From assembly GCA_910577175.1 (NCBI GenBank), contig CAJTLU010000015.1, positions 7,717-71,716 on the forward strand: a stretch of 64,000 nt of DNA, in the 5' to 3' direction. The notes under the pieces were generated by a model, which ran no database searches, was not told the DNA's origin, and saw only the letters and a list, made by a program, of their open reading frames with translations. The stretch comes from an uncultured Lachnospiraceae bacterium (GTDB taxonomy: Bacteria; Bacillota; Clostridia; Lachnospirales; Lachnospiraceae). A program made the translations under genes and the position numbers. Positions 42,067 through 51,269 of this stretch are shown here, piece after piece (the stretch's first letter is position 1; each line of letters starts with the position of its first letter).

Positions 42067-44109
42067 ATGGCAGGAAAACACGCAGACTCCCGTTCCGCCC
42101 GGAAAATGAAACGCAGCCTAAACGGAAGGATACTAAGAAGCACAACACTCAATATCATGGTATTAGTGATTGTCTGCTGTATGATTATGGCTTTTTCCAT
42201 GCAATCACTTGCCAATAACATTTTGTTGGACAGCCTTCAGCCAATGGCCCGGCAGTCAGCTAAGACCGTGGAGGCCAACATTCATATGCTGGCCGACCGA
42301 ATGATGACTATTGCCGGAGATTCCAGGATGAATACAGTAACCGTATCCATTGATAACAATGAAACGGCCTTATCCCGGCCAGATGCTGCATTAACAGAAA
42401 AAAACCGTGCAGAAGTATTAAACGAAGCTGCGGAAATTTATGAGCTTTACACAATTGCCCTGTATGATTTGAACGGCCATCTGACCCAGGGAATTGACGG
42501 CGCGCCAGAAAGCCTGGACAGCAGCTTTTTTTCACTTTTAAAGGAAACAGATAATCTAACTACCTGTTCATCTACCATCTTCCAGGAAAAGCTTGGTATC
42601 ACGATGGGGATGCCGGTAAAGGAAAACGGAGAGACGCTCCTGTATGTAGTGGGCATCTATAAATATGACACGCTCAATGACGTAATCAGCAGTATCAACT
42701 TAGGCAGGCATGGTATGGCCTATATGGTCAACCGGGAAGGAACCATCACAGGACACCCGGACCAGTCCCTGATTCTTAATAAAAGTTCGCTGTCCCAGCT
42801 CAGCGAGAACAACAAGGAGGCATTGGAACGTGTGACTACCGGTGAAACAGGGGCAACCGAATTCTCCGTTGACGGAGAAAAGATGCTGGTAGCCTTCTCC
42901 CCTATCCGGGGTACGCAATGGTCTTTGGTCATTCAGGTTCCCAAGTCGGATTACAACAGCCTGATCAGCGGAGCAATGATGGCAGCAATTCTTGCTACCG
43001 TCGCGGTTTTAGTTCTCTCCATGCTGTTAGTCCTGCGCCTGTCCCGCTCCATCTCCCGCCCGGTAAAGAGCGTAACAGCCCGAATGGTCGCTCTTTCTAA
43101 CGGTGACCTGCATACAGAGGTTGTTCCTATCCGCTCCGGAGATGAGCTCGGGGTAATGACACAGACACTGGATGCCACAGTGGAAAGTGTCAACCACTAC
43201 ATATCGGATATCCAGCAGGTATTAACTCAGGTTGCTAACGGCAATTTAAGCACCGAGCCTCAGATGGACTACAAAGGCGACTTTGTATTAATCCGGGGCA
43301 GTCTTCATACCATTATCCGCTCTATGAATGAGACTATTCATGGTTTTCGGGCGGCAGCCAGCCGGCTCACGGATATGGCAGAGGAACTAAGCACTCAGTC
43401 CGTTCAGCTGCATCACGACTCATTGGAGCAGAACCAGTCTGCCGAAGCGCTGGTTCACGAAGTAACCTGCGTAAAGAAGCGGCTGGCCGATGTTACGGAG
43501 AGTAGTAACCAGGCACGTTCCCAAACGGAAGAGATTACCCGGCGCATTCAGGATGCTAACAGTCAGATGACGAACTTATCCTCTGCAATGGATGATATCA
43601 GTGCCAATGCACAGGAAATTACAAAAATCGCACAGGACATCGAGGACATTGCATTTCAAACCAATCTTCTCGCACTGAATGCTTCTGTAGAAGCTGCCCA
43701 TGCCGGAGCCGCCGGAAAGGGATTTGCCATAGTTGCCGAGGAAGTCAAGCGGCTGGCCGCCCAGAGTGCAAAAGCCGCCCAGAGAGCTACAGACATGGTA
43801 ACAAATACCCGGTCAATTATCCAGACCGGTGTAAAATTGACTACGGATACGGCCGATTCCCTCCATGCTATTTCCGACTTTTCCTCACACATCAGTGTAA
43901 TCTCAGGAAAACTGGTTGCGGCAGTAGAGGGACAAAAGGGAGCCTTAGCTGTCATGGATGAGCGAATCCAGTCTATTTCCGGTATTGCAGACCGGAATCT
44001 GCAGAGCGCAGAAGGAACAGAAAAGTCCAGCGGAGTACTGGCAAGAGAGGCTGAAGCACTTCAGTCCCAGGTACAAAAATTCATTTTAAAGGAGGAGTCC
44101 GACCGATGA
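42067..44109 (+). CDS. Methyl-accepting chemotaxis protein with dCache domain
   Basis: 680 residues: TM1 about 26-48, a double-Cache sensor (about 52-290; LYDLNGHLTQGIDG, GMAYMVNREGTITGHPD), TM2 about 297-318, one HAMP plus a second HAMP-like segment (about 320-430), and the signalling domain with tip FQTNLLALNASVEAAHAGAAG. AAAGGAG lies upstream of the ATG. It ends in an ATGA overlap with an FMN-binding lipoprotein, an uncommon arrangement that suggests the lipoprotein helps present or process the signal. Confidence 0.9.
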   Translation: MAGKHADSRSARKMKRSLNGRILRSTTLNIMVLVIVCCMIMAFSMQSLANNILLDSLQPMARQSAKTVEANIHMLADRMMTIAGDSRMNTVTVSIDNNETALSRPDAALTEKNRAEVLNEAAEIYELYTIALYDLNGHLTQGIDGAPESLDSSFFSLLKETDNLTTCSSTIFQEKLGITMGMPVKENGETLLYVVGIYKYDTLNDVISSINLGRHGMAYMVNREGTITGHPDQSLILNKSSLSQLSENNKEALERVTTGETGATEFSVDGEKMLVAFSPIRGTQWSLVIQVPKSDYNSLISGAMMAAILATVAVLVLSMLLVLRLSRSISRPVKSVTARMVALSNGDLHTEVVPIRSGDELGVMTQTLDATVESVNHYISDIQQVLTQVANGNLSTEPQMDYKGDFVLIRGSLHTIIRSMNETIHGFRAAASRLTDMAEELSTQSVQLHHDSLEQNQSAEALVHEVTCVKKRLADVTESSNQARSQTEEITRRIQDANSQMTNLSSAMDDISANAQEITKIAQDIEDIAFQTNLLALNASVEAAHAGAAGKGFAIVAEEVKRLAAQSAKAAQRATDMVTNTRSIIQTGVKLTTDTADSLHAISDFSSHISVISGKLVAAVEGQKGALAVMDERIQSISGIADRNLQSAEGTEKSSGVLAREAEALQSQVQKFILKEESDR

Positions 44110-44546
44110 AACGGATTTTCAGTATGCTTCTATCCTTACTATTGATGGCACCACTACTGACCGCCTGCGGAGAGCAGGCAGGCCTTCAGGATGGCTACTA
44201 TACCGCTCAGGCTGCCGAGTTCAGTCATGGCTGGAAAGAGTATCTTACAATTATGATTAAAGACGGAACTATCGTTTCAGCAGAATACAATGCGGAAAAT
44301 GCCAGCGGCTTTATTAAAAGCTGGGACAATACCTATATGCAGACGATGCTCCATACGAACGGCACCTATCCGAACGAATACACCCGTTACTATGCGAACC
44401 AGCTATTGGAGAGACAGGGTGAAGGCAGTATTGATGCGCTGTCCGGAGCTTCTTCCTCCCATAAATCGTTTCAAATGCTGGTTCAGGCTGTATTAGAGCA
44501 GGCCCGGAAGGGAGATTCCAGCATTGTACTTGTACATACCCAATAA
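44106..44546 (+). CDS. FMN-binding-domain lipoprotein
   Basis: 146 residues. Signal peptide of type II: hydrophobic core (5-18) and lipobox LLTAC with Cys21. The mature part follows the FMN-binding fold, with DGYYTAQAAEFSHGW at the start and DALSGASSSHKSF, where the covalent flavin residue normally is a Thr in SGATxT; here it is a Ser. Such lipoproteins carry extracellular flavin for electron transfer (PplA-like). Translationally coupled to the dCache receptor, so it may couple redox state to taxis (inference). A terminator follows at 44603. Confidence 0.8.
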   Translation: MKRIFSMLLSLLLMAPLLTACGEQAGLQDGYYTAQAAEFSHGWKEYLTIMIKDGTIVSAEYNAENASGFIKSWDNTYMQTMLHTNGTYPNEYTRYYANQLLERQGEGSIDALSGASSSHKSFQMLVQAVLEQARKGDSSIVLVHTQ

Positions 44547-44602
44547 ATAACTTTATCATTCAAACCTCGCAAAAGCTAACCTTTAGGATGGAATCTGTCA
44601 AC

Positions 44603-44638
44603 AGTAACGCTCACGAAAATGGTGGGCGTTACTTTTTA
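44603..44638 (+). terminator. Terminator of the receptor/lipoprotein operon
   Basis: AGTAACGC (44603) pairs with GCGTTACT (44626-44633), CAC/GTG extends the stem, followed by TTTTT. Confidence 0.8.
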
Positions 44639-44837
44639 TCCAAATCTCCGGGGCTTGTAAAAATTCATCGATACTTCCAAAAATACCTGTTATACTATAT
44701 TTACTCCCTTTCCATAGAACTGATTTGTGTACCGTAAAATCATACGTTCCGCTGATACTCACAAAATTATTGGTATGATATGTTCCCTAACCAAAAACTA
44801 ATCAATACCTGCTATAATTTCATCCGGAGGTCTGTAT

Positions 44838-45506
44838 ATGGATAAAAAAATATTGATTATTGAAGACGAGGCGGCAATACAAAAAATATTGACAGAGCCG
44901 CTCACATTTGCAGGATATAAGGTTACTGCCGCATCGGACGGACTGGAAGGTATCAACGCATTTCACAAACAGCCTTTCGACCTTGTTTTGCTGGATATTA
45001 TGCTGCCTAAAATTGACGGCTATACGGTCTGCGAACTCATCCGGCAGGAGTCGCAGATTCCGATTATTCTCTTAACTGCGCTTGATTCGGAGGATGCCCA
45101 GATCAAAGGCTTTGATAAGCTGGCAGACGATTACATTACCAAGCCGTTTTCTATCAGACTCGTATTAAAACGTGTGGAAGCCCTTTTGCGCAGGACATCG
45201 TCTGATATCCTGTCGGATACTATCCGCTATAAAGAAATCACCCTGTGTGAATCAGAACGACAGGTAACCGTGTCCGGAAAAGAACTGTCGCTGACCCACC
45301 TGGAATTTGAACTGCTTCTTTTATTTTTGAAAAACAAGGGACGCGTTTTTACAAGAGACGAGCTTCTGAATCTTGTCTGGGGCTATGATTTTGCAGGTGA
45401 TGAAAAAGGCGTCAATTTCCATATTATGAATTTGAGAAAAAAGCTGAATGTAGATTATATTGAAACGGTCAGAGGGGTGGGATACAGAATTGCGAAAGAA
45501 AATTAG
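44838..45506 (+). CDS. OmpR-family response regulator of an ABC-transporter operon
   Basis: 222 residues: receiver with phospho-acceptor Asp53 (LVLLDIMLPKID), Lys in ITKPFSI, and a winged-helix output domain (LTHLEFELLLLFLKNKGRVF). CCGGAGG lies upstream of the ATG. Overlaps the kinase gene by 17 bp. Together with the kinase and the FtsX/ATPase genes this forms a BceRS-BceAB-like unit that responds to peptides or envelope stress. A TATAAT lies near 44813 with a poor -35. Confidence 0.9.
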   Translation: MDKKILIIEDEAAIQKILTEPLTFAGYKVTAASDGLEGINAFHKQPFDLVLLDIMLPKIDGYTVCELIRQESQIPIILLTALDSEDAQIKGFDKLADDYITKPFSIRLVLKRVEALLRRTSSDILSDTIRYKEITLCESERQVTVSGKELSLTHLEFELLLLFLKNKGRVFTRDELLNLVWGYDFAGDEKGVNFHIMNLRKKLNVDYIETVRGVGYRIAKEN

Positions 45507-46872
45507 GAACAGCCTGAATCTGAAAGTATTTTTGTGGGTGTTTACTGCTCTTACGGTATGCAGTATGTTGATTTATTGTATTGTTATGACTGTACTGCCA
45601 AAGCAGTATCAGTTTACCGAAGACAAACAGCTGGATGCAAGCGCAGAAGCTTTTGTTTCTGAGCTTCAGACTATGTGCTATGACGACGGTATAAAGGCGA
45701 TTTATAACTTCTGCATCCGGAACAATTCAGCGGCTGCTCTTTTGGACGGAAATGAAATACTGAACTTTGGCGAAATAAATTCCGACGAACAAACCCTGGC
45801 CACGTCAAATATCGGCATTAACTTCCGCTTTCCGGACCGCAACACAACCTATACGCTTGTGATTTCCTCGGCAATGCAGACAGCTGGCAGAATTTCAGGG
45901 CTTCTGCTCCGCCTTTTGCCGGTCATTTTTCTGATTATTATTGTTCTGTCGGTTTTAAGCGCATTGATTTGCAGTAAACTCATTGTTGCACCGATTGCGC
46001 GGATCAGTCAGATATCCAAACGGATGGCATCGCTTGATATGACCTGGAGATGCAACGTAAAGAGCAATGATGAAATCGGTGTATTAGCTTCTAATCTGAA
46101 CACAATGGCTGTCAGGCTTCAAACTGCCATGCAGGAATCGGAGCTTGCAAACAGACAGCTTGCCGCCGATGTTGAGAAATTCCAGACTCTGGAGGAACAG
46201 CGCAGACATTTTTTTGCTGCGGTATCCCACGAGCTTAAAACTCCGCTTACAATATTGAAGGGACAGCTTGAAAATATGATTCTTGGATACGGGGATTATC
46301 AGAACCACGGAAAATATCTGCCGGAAACGCTGGAGACCGTGGAAACTATCGGACAGCTTGTGCAAGAAATTATAAGCATTACCAAAATGGAAAGCATGGA
46401 TTTGCAGAATACGCTGCAGGAGGTGTCACTCGCCGAATCCATCCGCCACACAATCGAAAGCATTTTACCACTTGCCAGGGACAAGGAAATCCAGATACAT
46501 CAGGAACTTGGGACAGACCTTACATTGTCCGTCAATCCAAATCTCTGGAGTAAAGCCTTGTCAAACATTATCGGAAATGCAGTCCGGCACTCCCCCTGCG
46601 GGGCGCACGTCTTTATTTCCCTGCAGACATCAGAAACAGAAGCCGTTTTCATTGTTGAAAATACCGGCGTGTCTGTTCCTGATGAGGAACTGGAGCACAT
46701 GTTTATACCATTTTACCGGGCAGACAAGTCACGAAGCAAGACGACTGGCGGCAGTGGCCTTGGCCTCTATATCGTCAAAACAATTCTTGACCTGCATGGT
46801 TTTCCTTATTCTATAAAGAACTCGAAAAACGGAATCGTTTTTTCCATCTATCTGGAGGGCAGCCGCATATAG
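45490..46872 (+). CDS. Sensor histidine kinase of the ABC-transporter operon
   Basis: About 460 residues starting at TTG 45490, with a GAGGGG site upstream. The membrane segments are about 14-36 and 137-160, with a 100-residue extracytoplasmic domain between. They are followed by HAMP, HisKA (VSHELKTPLTILKG, His near 247) and HATPase_c (IIGNAVRHS; GSGLGLYIVKTI). This long sensor loop differs from the loopless BceS kinases, so it may sense the ligand directly. Its stop lies in the terminator stem at 46858-46882. Confidence 0.88.
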   Translation: MRKKIRNSLNLKVFLWVFTALTVCSMLIYCIVMTVLPKQYQFTEDKQLDASAEAFVSELQTMCYDDGIKAIYNFCIRNNSAAALLDGNEILNFGEINSDEQTLATSNIGINFRFPDRNTTYTLVISSAMQTAGRISGLLLRLLPVIFLIIIVLSVLSALICSKLIVAPIARISQISKRMASLDMTWRCNVKSNDEIGVLASNLNTMAVRLQTAMQESELANRQLAADVEKFQTLEEQRRHFFAAVSHELKTPLTILKGQLENMILGYGDYQNHGKYLPETLETVETIGQLVQEIISITKMESMDLQNTLQEVSLAESIRHTIESILPLARDKEIQIHQELGTDLTLSVNPNLWSKALSNIIGNAVRHSPCGAHVFISLQTSETEAVFIVENTGVSVPDEELEHMFIPFYRADKSRSKTTGGSGLGLYIVKTILDLHGFPYSIKNSKNGIVFSIYLEGSRI

Positions 46873-46888
46873 CGCGGCTGCCTCTTTT
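46858..46888 (+). terminator. Terminator overlapping the kinase stop codon
   Basis: GGCAGCCGC (46858-46866) pairs with GCGGCTGCC (46874-46882), then TCTTTT. It separates the regulators from the transporter genes. Confidence 0.8.
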
Positions 46889-46966
46889 CTAATCAATTCC
46901 TAATAAAATACGAATGGAAATCCAATACAGAAGTTGTATATTAGAAACCGGAAAGGAGCTGAGAAG

Positions 46967-48334
46967 ATGAATTTTGTCAGACGCGCCGGTTTCTATATCT
47001 TGCGGAAAAAGGGAAAAACCCTCTCCCTGTTCCTATTGGCTGCGATTGTTTCCACCTTTTTAATTTCCTGCTTTTCCGTTTTAAATGCAGCAGGAATGCT
47101 GACGGCGGAAATCCGCAAGTCAATCGGTGCCGCATTTTATATCAGGGCAAACACAAGTGTCAATACAGATGATAACGGCAGATTCTCTATGGAACAAAAC
47201 AACATTCACATTACCGATGAGGATATTGCAAAAATAATGCAATGCGGCGATATTTCCTATTGCAATCCAATAAATTACGGATATGCGAAAGGGAAGGAAA
47301 TTACATTTGTCCCCGGCGAGCAGGACAATCCGGACAACAATATGGGACAGGTTACGGCGTTACGCTATTCTGCCCTGCATACGGATTTTTCTGACGGGAC
47401 GATTTCCTTGTCCGCAGGCGGACACATTACCGGAACGAGCAGGGCTGCAATCATAATAAGTTCGGAGGTCGCCGCAGAAAACAACCTGTCGGTAGGTGAT
47501 ACTGTCACTTTGGTTTCCGCCGGATTGGGAATCGACGCCGGAAGCTATGTTGATTCATGGCAGGGAGACAGAGGGGAGAGCCAGGTAACGATTGCCGGAA
47601 TCTACGATATCCTTAAGGAACATGCATCGGCAGCAGAAACCGCAACCGCCGGAAAACAGGAAAACCGCATTTATGCAAGCCTTGATGTTCTGGACGCCTT
47701 GAGGGAAAGCGAGCCTTCGGTTTACACGGGCGAGGTTGACTTTTATGTGATTGACCCTGCCAAACTCCCTAAAATGCTTCCAAAGATACATCAAATTGCA
47801 AGTATTGATTGGAAAACCCATTTTATCCGTACCAACGATTTTCAATACTCAAAAATTTCCGACAGCATCCTGTCTTTCAGCAATCTGGTAAAGGTTCTTC
47901 TGCTATGTGTAGCCATCGTAAGCGCAGTAATACTGACCCTGATACTCGCGCTCGGGATCCGAAGCCGCATCCAGGAGACCGGTATTTTTCTGGCAGTCGG
48001 AATATCCAAGAGAGAAATACTTCTGCAATTCCTGTTTGAAACCCTGGCCATAACGATTGCCGCCTTTATCTTTTCCTGCGCCATCTGCCCTGTTATCCAA
48101 GGAAGTCTTAAAAATCACATTTTTTCAGATTTCCAGACGGAGCTTATCGTCAGTGCCGCACTGGAAAACGGGAAGGGCGCTTCTTTGGAACGCAGCGGCT
48201 ATTTTAACTTAGAAGCCTGGAAAACTTTTACTATTTACGGCTGCCAGCTGCTTACCGTTACTGTCTCGGTACTTCTTTCCGCAGTTCCGGTCCTGCGGCT
48301 GAAACCAAAAGAAATTTTTACAAAAATGAGCTAA
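46967..48334 (+). CDS. FtsX-family ABC permease 1
   Basis: 455 residues with MacB/FtsX topology: TM1 (about 18-42), a large extracytoplasmic domain (about 50-310), then three helices (about 318-345, 360-390, 425-448). The typical FtsX cytoplasmic loop is SRIQETGIFLAVGISKREIL. AAGGAGC lies before the ATG at 46967. It pairs with permease 2 (12 bp downstream); both end in the same KEIFTKMS / KDILTKMS tail, so they arose by duplication. Confidence 0.88.
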   Translation: MNFVRRAGFYILRKKGKTLSLFLLAAIVSTFLISCFSVLNAAGMLTAEIRKSIGAAFYIRANTSVNTDDNGRFSMEQNNIHITDEDIAKIMQCGDISYCNPINYGYAKGKEITFVPGEQDNPDNNMGQVTALRYSALHTDFSDGTISLSAGGHITGTSRAAIIISSEVAAENNLSVGDTVTLVSAGLGIDAGSYVDSWQGDRGESQVTIAGIYDILKEHASAAETATAGKQENRIYASLDVLDALRESEPSVYTGEVDFYVIDPAKLPKMLPKIHQIASIDWKTHFIRTNDFQYSKISDSILSFSNLVKVLLLCVAIVSAVILTLILALGIRSRIQETGIFLAVGISKREILLQFLFETLAITIAAFIFSCAICPVIQGSLKNHIFSDFQTELIVSAALENGKGASLERSGYFNLEAWKTFTIYGCQLLTVTVSVLLSAVPVLRLKPKEIFTKMS

Positions 48335-48345
48335 GGAGGCAGACT

Positions 48346-49668
48346 ATGAATTTTATACAACGGGCAGTTCTATATTGCTTTCGACAGAAACGAAAGACTC
48401 TTATCCTGCTTTTGGTACTTACGGCTATCGGTACTCTTTTGCTTGATAGTCTGGCAATCCGGGATGCATCCGAGAACGCCGCTTCCGGAATGCGGACGGC
48501 GGTCGGGGGAAAATTGATTTTAGAAACTGATACGGAAGGGAATTACGACTTTGTCGGCGAAGACAAATGGGGAGCAAGCTATGTCTATAACGGCGATTAT
48601 ATTACTCTGCCAATCATTGACGCTATTTCTAAGCTGGAAGGCGTTTCCGGTTATAACGTCGAGGACAGCGCCGCCGCGTACTATGCAGCGGTAAGCTTTC
48701 AGTATCTCCCGACAAACTATAATGTAAATTTGACGAAATACGGCGATTACGGGACATTTACCGCCTGTCTGTCTTCAGAACGATGCTCTGCCTTTGAAAG
48801 CGGAAAATACACCCTGATTGACGGGCAGCATATTATGCCGGAGGACAGCTATGCTCTTCTGATTTCCAAAGAACTGGCAGATTATAATGGTCTTTCCGTC
48901 GGCGATACGGTTACGCTATACGACTCCTATCTGGATTCGGAAGGCAGGAATCCCATTGTGGAGATGAAAATTGCAGGCATATATAACGGGACAGAGGGAA
49001 CCGCTACAGGCGGTGAAATCCTTGCCGACCAGCTACAGGCAAATTGCGGCTTTCTTGCCTACAATACGTTGTTTGATCTATATGCTCCCGAATATAAAAA
49101 CGGCGCGGAATACTCGTCTCTTACGATTTACGTCAAAGACCCTGCGGAAATCCAAAACATATCTAACAAAATCGAGGCTCTCGCGGAAATCCAGGGAAAA
49201 ACGTTAAAGCTTAGCATTTCCAATGAAGACTACCAGGTAGTGGAAACGCCTCTGGAAGCATTAAAGGGCTCCGTAACTACTACGCTTATCATTATCACGC
49301 TTACAAGCTTTGCCGTAGTAACACTTCTCCTGACACTCTGGATCAGGGGGCGAAAAAGGGAAATCGGAATTTTACTTTCGGTCGGAAAAAGCAAGGGAAC
49401 AATTCTGTTTCAGTTTCTTACAGAAACATTTGTCGTATTGATTGCGGCGCTTTCCCTTTCCATTCTGCTAAGTTATTTTACAGCTGCAAGAGTAAGTACC
49501 CTTCTGCTACCTGAAATCGGGGAAACGGGACTGCGCGTACAGGTATCGGCAGAATACCTGCTTCCGTTGTGCTGTATCAGCTTCCTCCTCGTTGCGTTGT
49601 CCGTTATTACAGCATCCTGGACGGTTTATCGTTTGAAGCCGAAGGATATTCTTACAAAAATGAGTTAG
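48346..49668 (+). CDS. FtsX-family ABC permease 2
   Basis: 440 residues, the same layout as permease 1: TM1 about 14-33, extracytoplasmic domain about 40-305, three C-terminal helices. The loop GRKREIGILLSVGKSKGTIL is the FtsX motif. GGAGG lies upstream. It is probably the heterodimer partner of permease 1 in a macrolide/peptide exporter or lipoprotein release system. Confidence 0.88.
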   Translation: MNFIQRAVLYCFRQKRKTLILLLVLTAIGTLLLDSLAIRDASENAASGMRTAVGGKLILETDTEGNYDFVGEDKWGASYVYNGDYITLPIIDAISKLEGVSGYNVEDSAAAYYAAVSFQYLPTNYNVNLTKYGDYGTFTACLSSERCSAFESGKYTLIDGQHIMPEDSYALLISKELADYNGLSVGDTVTLYDSYLDSEGRNPIVEMKIAGIYNGTEGTATGGEILADQLQANCGFLAYNTLFDLYAPEYKNGAEYSSLTIYVKDPAEIQNISNKIEALAEIQGKTLKLSISNEDYQVVETPLEALKGSVTTTLIIITLTSFAVVTLLLTLWIRGRKREIGILLSVGKSKGTILFQFLTETFVVLIAALSLSILLSYFTAARVSTLLLPEIGETGLRVQVSAEYLLPLCCISFLLVALSVITASWTVYRLKPKDILTKMS

Positions 49669-49680
49669 GAGGAAACTAAA

Positions 49681-50310
49681 ATGTCAGTTTTGAAATGTTC
49701 CGGCATCCGGTATGCCTATGATAAGAAAACTTCTGTCTTGAAAGAGATGAACGCTGCCTTTGAAACAGGAAAAATGTATGCGATTCTCGGCCCCTCCGGC
49801 TGTGGAAAGACCACCCTGCTTTCGCTCCTCGGCGGTCTGGATGAGCCTGATAGCGGAGAAATTACACTAGACGGTGAAAATATCAATAAAAACGGTCTCG
49901 CCCATCACCGTCGCTGCAACATAGCTTTCATTTTTCAAAGCTATAACTTAATCGATTACCTGACCCCTGCCGAAAACGTCGCTTTGATTTCAGCGCTTCC
50001 GCCTCTTCCGCTTCTGGAAAAGGTAGGGCTGACACCGGAGGAAGCAAAACGTAATGTATTAAAGCTGTCCGGCGGACAGCAGCAGCGTGTAGCAATTGCG
50101 AGAGCGCTTGCCTCCGAAGCTCCTATCCTGCTTGCCGATGAACCTACCGGGAATCTTGATGAGGATACGGCGGCTGAAATTACAGCCATTTTAAAGGAAT
50201 GCGCCCATCAGATGAAGAAATGTGTTATTATCGTAACTCATTCCAATGAGCTTGCAAAACAGGCCGATGTGGTTTTCCGGCTGAAAAAGGGAGAACTGCT
50301 GCAGGCATAG
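49681..50310 (+). CDS. ABC transporter ATP-binding protein (LolD/MacB type)
   Basis: 209 residues: Walker A GPSGCGKTTLLSLLG, Q-loop IFQSYNLID, signature LSGGQQQRVAIARAL, Walker B ILLADEPTGNLD and switch His (IIVTHSNEL). The helical segment between Q-loop and signature is about 15-20 residues shorter than in standard LolD/MacB ATPases. It follows permease 2 by 12 bp with AGGAGG in the gap, and powers the FtsX pair. Confidence 0.93.
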   Translation: MSVLKCSGIRYAYDKKTSVLKEMNAAFETGKMYAILGPSGCGKTTLLSLLGGLDEPDSGEITLDGENINKNGLAHHRRCNIAFIFQSYNLIDYLTPAENVALISALPPLPLLEKVGLTPEEAKRNVLKLSGGQQQRVAIARALASEAPILLADEPTGNLDEDTAAEITAILKECAHQMKKCVIIVTHSNELAKQADVVFRLKKGELLQA

Positions 50311-50335
50311 GTAAAAAGCGCCGGACGCAGTAGAA

Positions 50336-50380
50336 AACCGCAGGCAGCAAATTTCGCTTCTGATGCCTGCGGTTTTTCTT
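50336..50380. terminator. Bidirectional terminator between the ABC and cotJ operons
   Basis: AACCGCAGGCA (50336-50346) pairs with TGCCTGCGGTT (50364-50374), T-run on the right, A-run on the left. A degenerate copy lies at 40072-40103. Confidence 0.85.
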
Positions 50381-50396
50381 TTTCTCTCTTTTAATC

Positions 50397-51005
50397 CTAC
50401 TTCGCCTTGTCTGCCGGAAACGCCGGGTTGATTGCATAAAAATTCTTTGCATCCAGATGGTCCTGTACGATACGAAGGCTTTCGCCGAATCTTTGGAAAT
50501 GCACGATTTCACGCTCTCTCAGATAGCGTATCGGGTCGCATACGTCATGGTCGTGTACCAGCCGCAGAATATTATCGTAGGTGGAACGTGCCTTCTGCTC
50601 TGCTGCCATGTCCTCGGTTAAATCCGTAATCGGGTCGCCCTTGGACTGGAAGAAGCAGGAATTAAACGGAACTCCGCCTGCCGACTGCGGCCAGAGCCCG
50701 AGCGTATGGTCCACATAATATTTATCAAAGCCCGATGCCGCAATCTCTTCCGGCGTCAGGTCCCTGGTGAGCTGGTGAATAATGGCGCTGACAATTTCCA
50801 TGTGCGCCAGCTCTTCTGTACCGATATCCGTCAGTACGCCTGCCACATCACGGTACGGCATAGCATAGCGCTGGGATAAATACCGCATGGAAGCTGCCAA
50901 TTCGCCGTCCGGCCCGCCAAACTGGCTCATAATTACCATCGCAAGCTTCGGATTGGTCTGCTTAATGTTTACCGGATACTGTAATCTTCTTTCATAGCTC
51001 CACAT
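50397..51005 (-). CDS. cotJC: Manganese catalase-like spore coat protein CotJC
   Basis: 202 residues, full length. A ferritin-like four-helix protein with metal ligands in GELAASMRYLSQRY, DIGTEELAHMEIV and DNILRLVHDHD. It is related to Mn catalases and sits in the inner spore coat. It overlaps cotJB as TAATG. A second, broken copy of its 3' end is at 40123-40224. Confidence 0.93.
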   Translation of the reverse strand: MWSYERRLQYPVNIKQTNPKLAMVIMSQFGGPDGELAASMRYLSQRYAMPYRDVAGVLTDIGTEELAHMEIVSAIIHQLTRDLTPEEIAASGFDKYYVDHTLGLWPQSAGGVPFNSCFFQSKGDPITDLTEDMAAEQKARSTYDNILRLVHDHDVCDPIRYLREREIVHFQRFGESLRIVQDHLDAKNFYAINPAFPADKAK

Positions 51006-51268
51006 TACTTACACTCTCCTTCCCACGGCCAAGGATATTCTACCCATTTCCAGCTGTCGTTGCAGAAACAGTCATAGGAGGAAACCGGTCCGTACAGCGC
51101 CGTATACTCTTTTACAATCTTCTCTCTGACCGCGCACATATTCTGATAATAGTGCAGCGCCTCCATGCAGTCCGGGTGTGTATCCAGAAACAGGCGCGCC
51201 TCATCCATGGCAAAGCTTGCTTCGCTTATCTTCTGCAGTAAAGCATTTCTGTCTTTCCCTGCGCCCAT
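51005..51268 (-). CDS. cotJB: Spore coat protein CotJB
   Basis: 87 residues with the family's features: an N-terminal helix (LLQKISEASFAMDEARLFLD), THPDCMEALHYYQ and the C-terminal YDCFCNDSWKWVEYPWPWEG. It is required with CotJA and CotJC for assembly of this coat layer. Its ribosome site (AAGGAGATG) lies in the last codons of cotJA, so it is co-translated. Confidence 0.92.
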   Translation of the reverse strand: MGAGKDRNALLQKISEASFAMDEARLFLDTHPDCMEALHYYQNMCAVREKIVKEYTALYGPVSSYDCFCNDSWKWVEYPWPWEGECK

Positions 51269-51269
51269 A

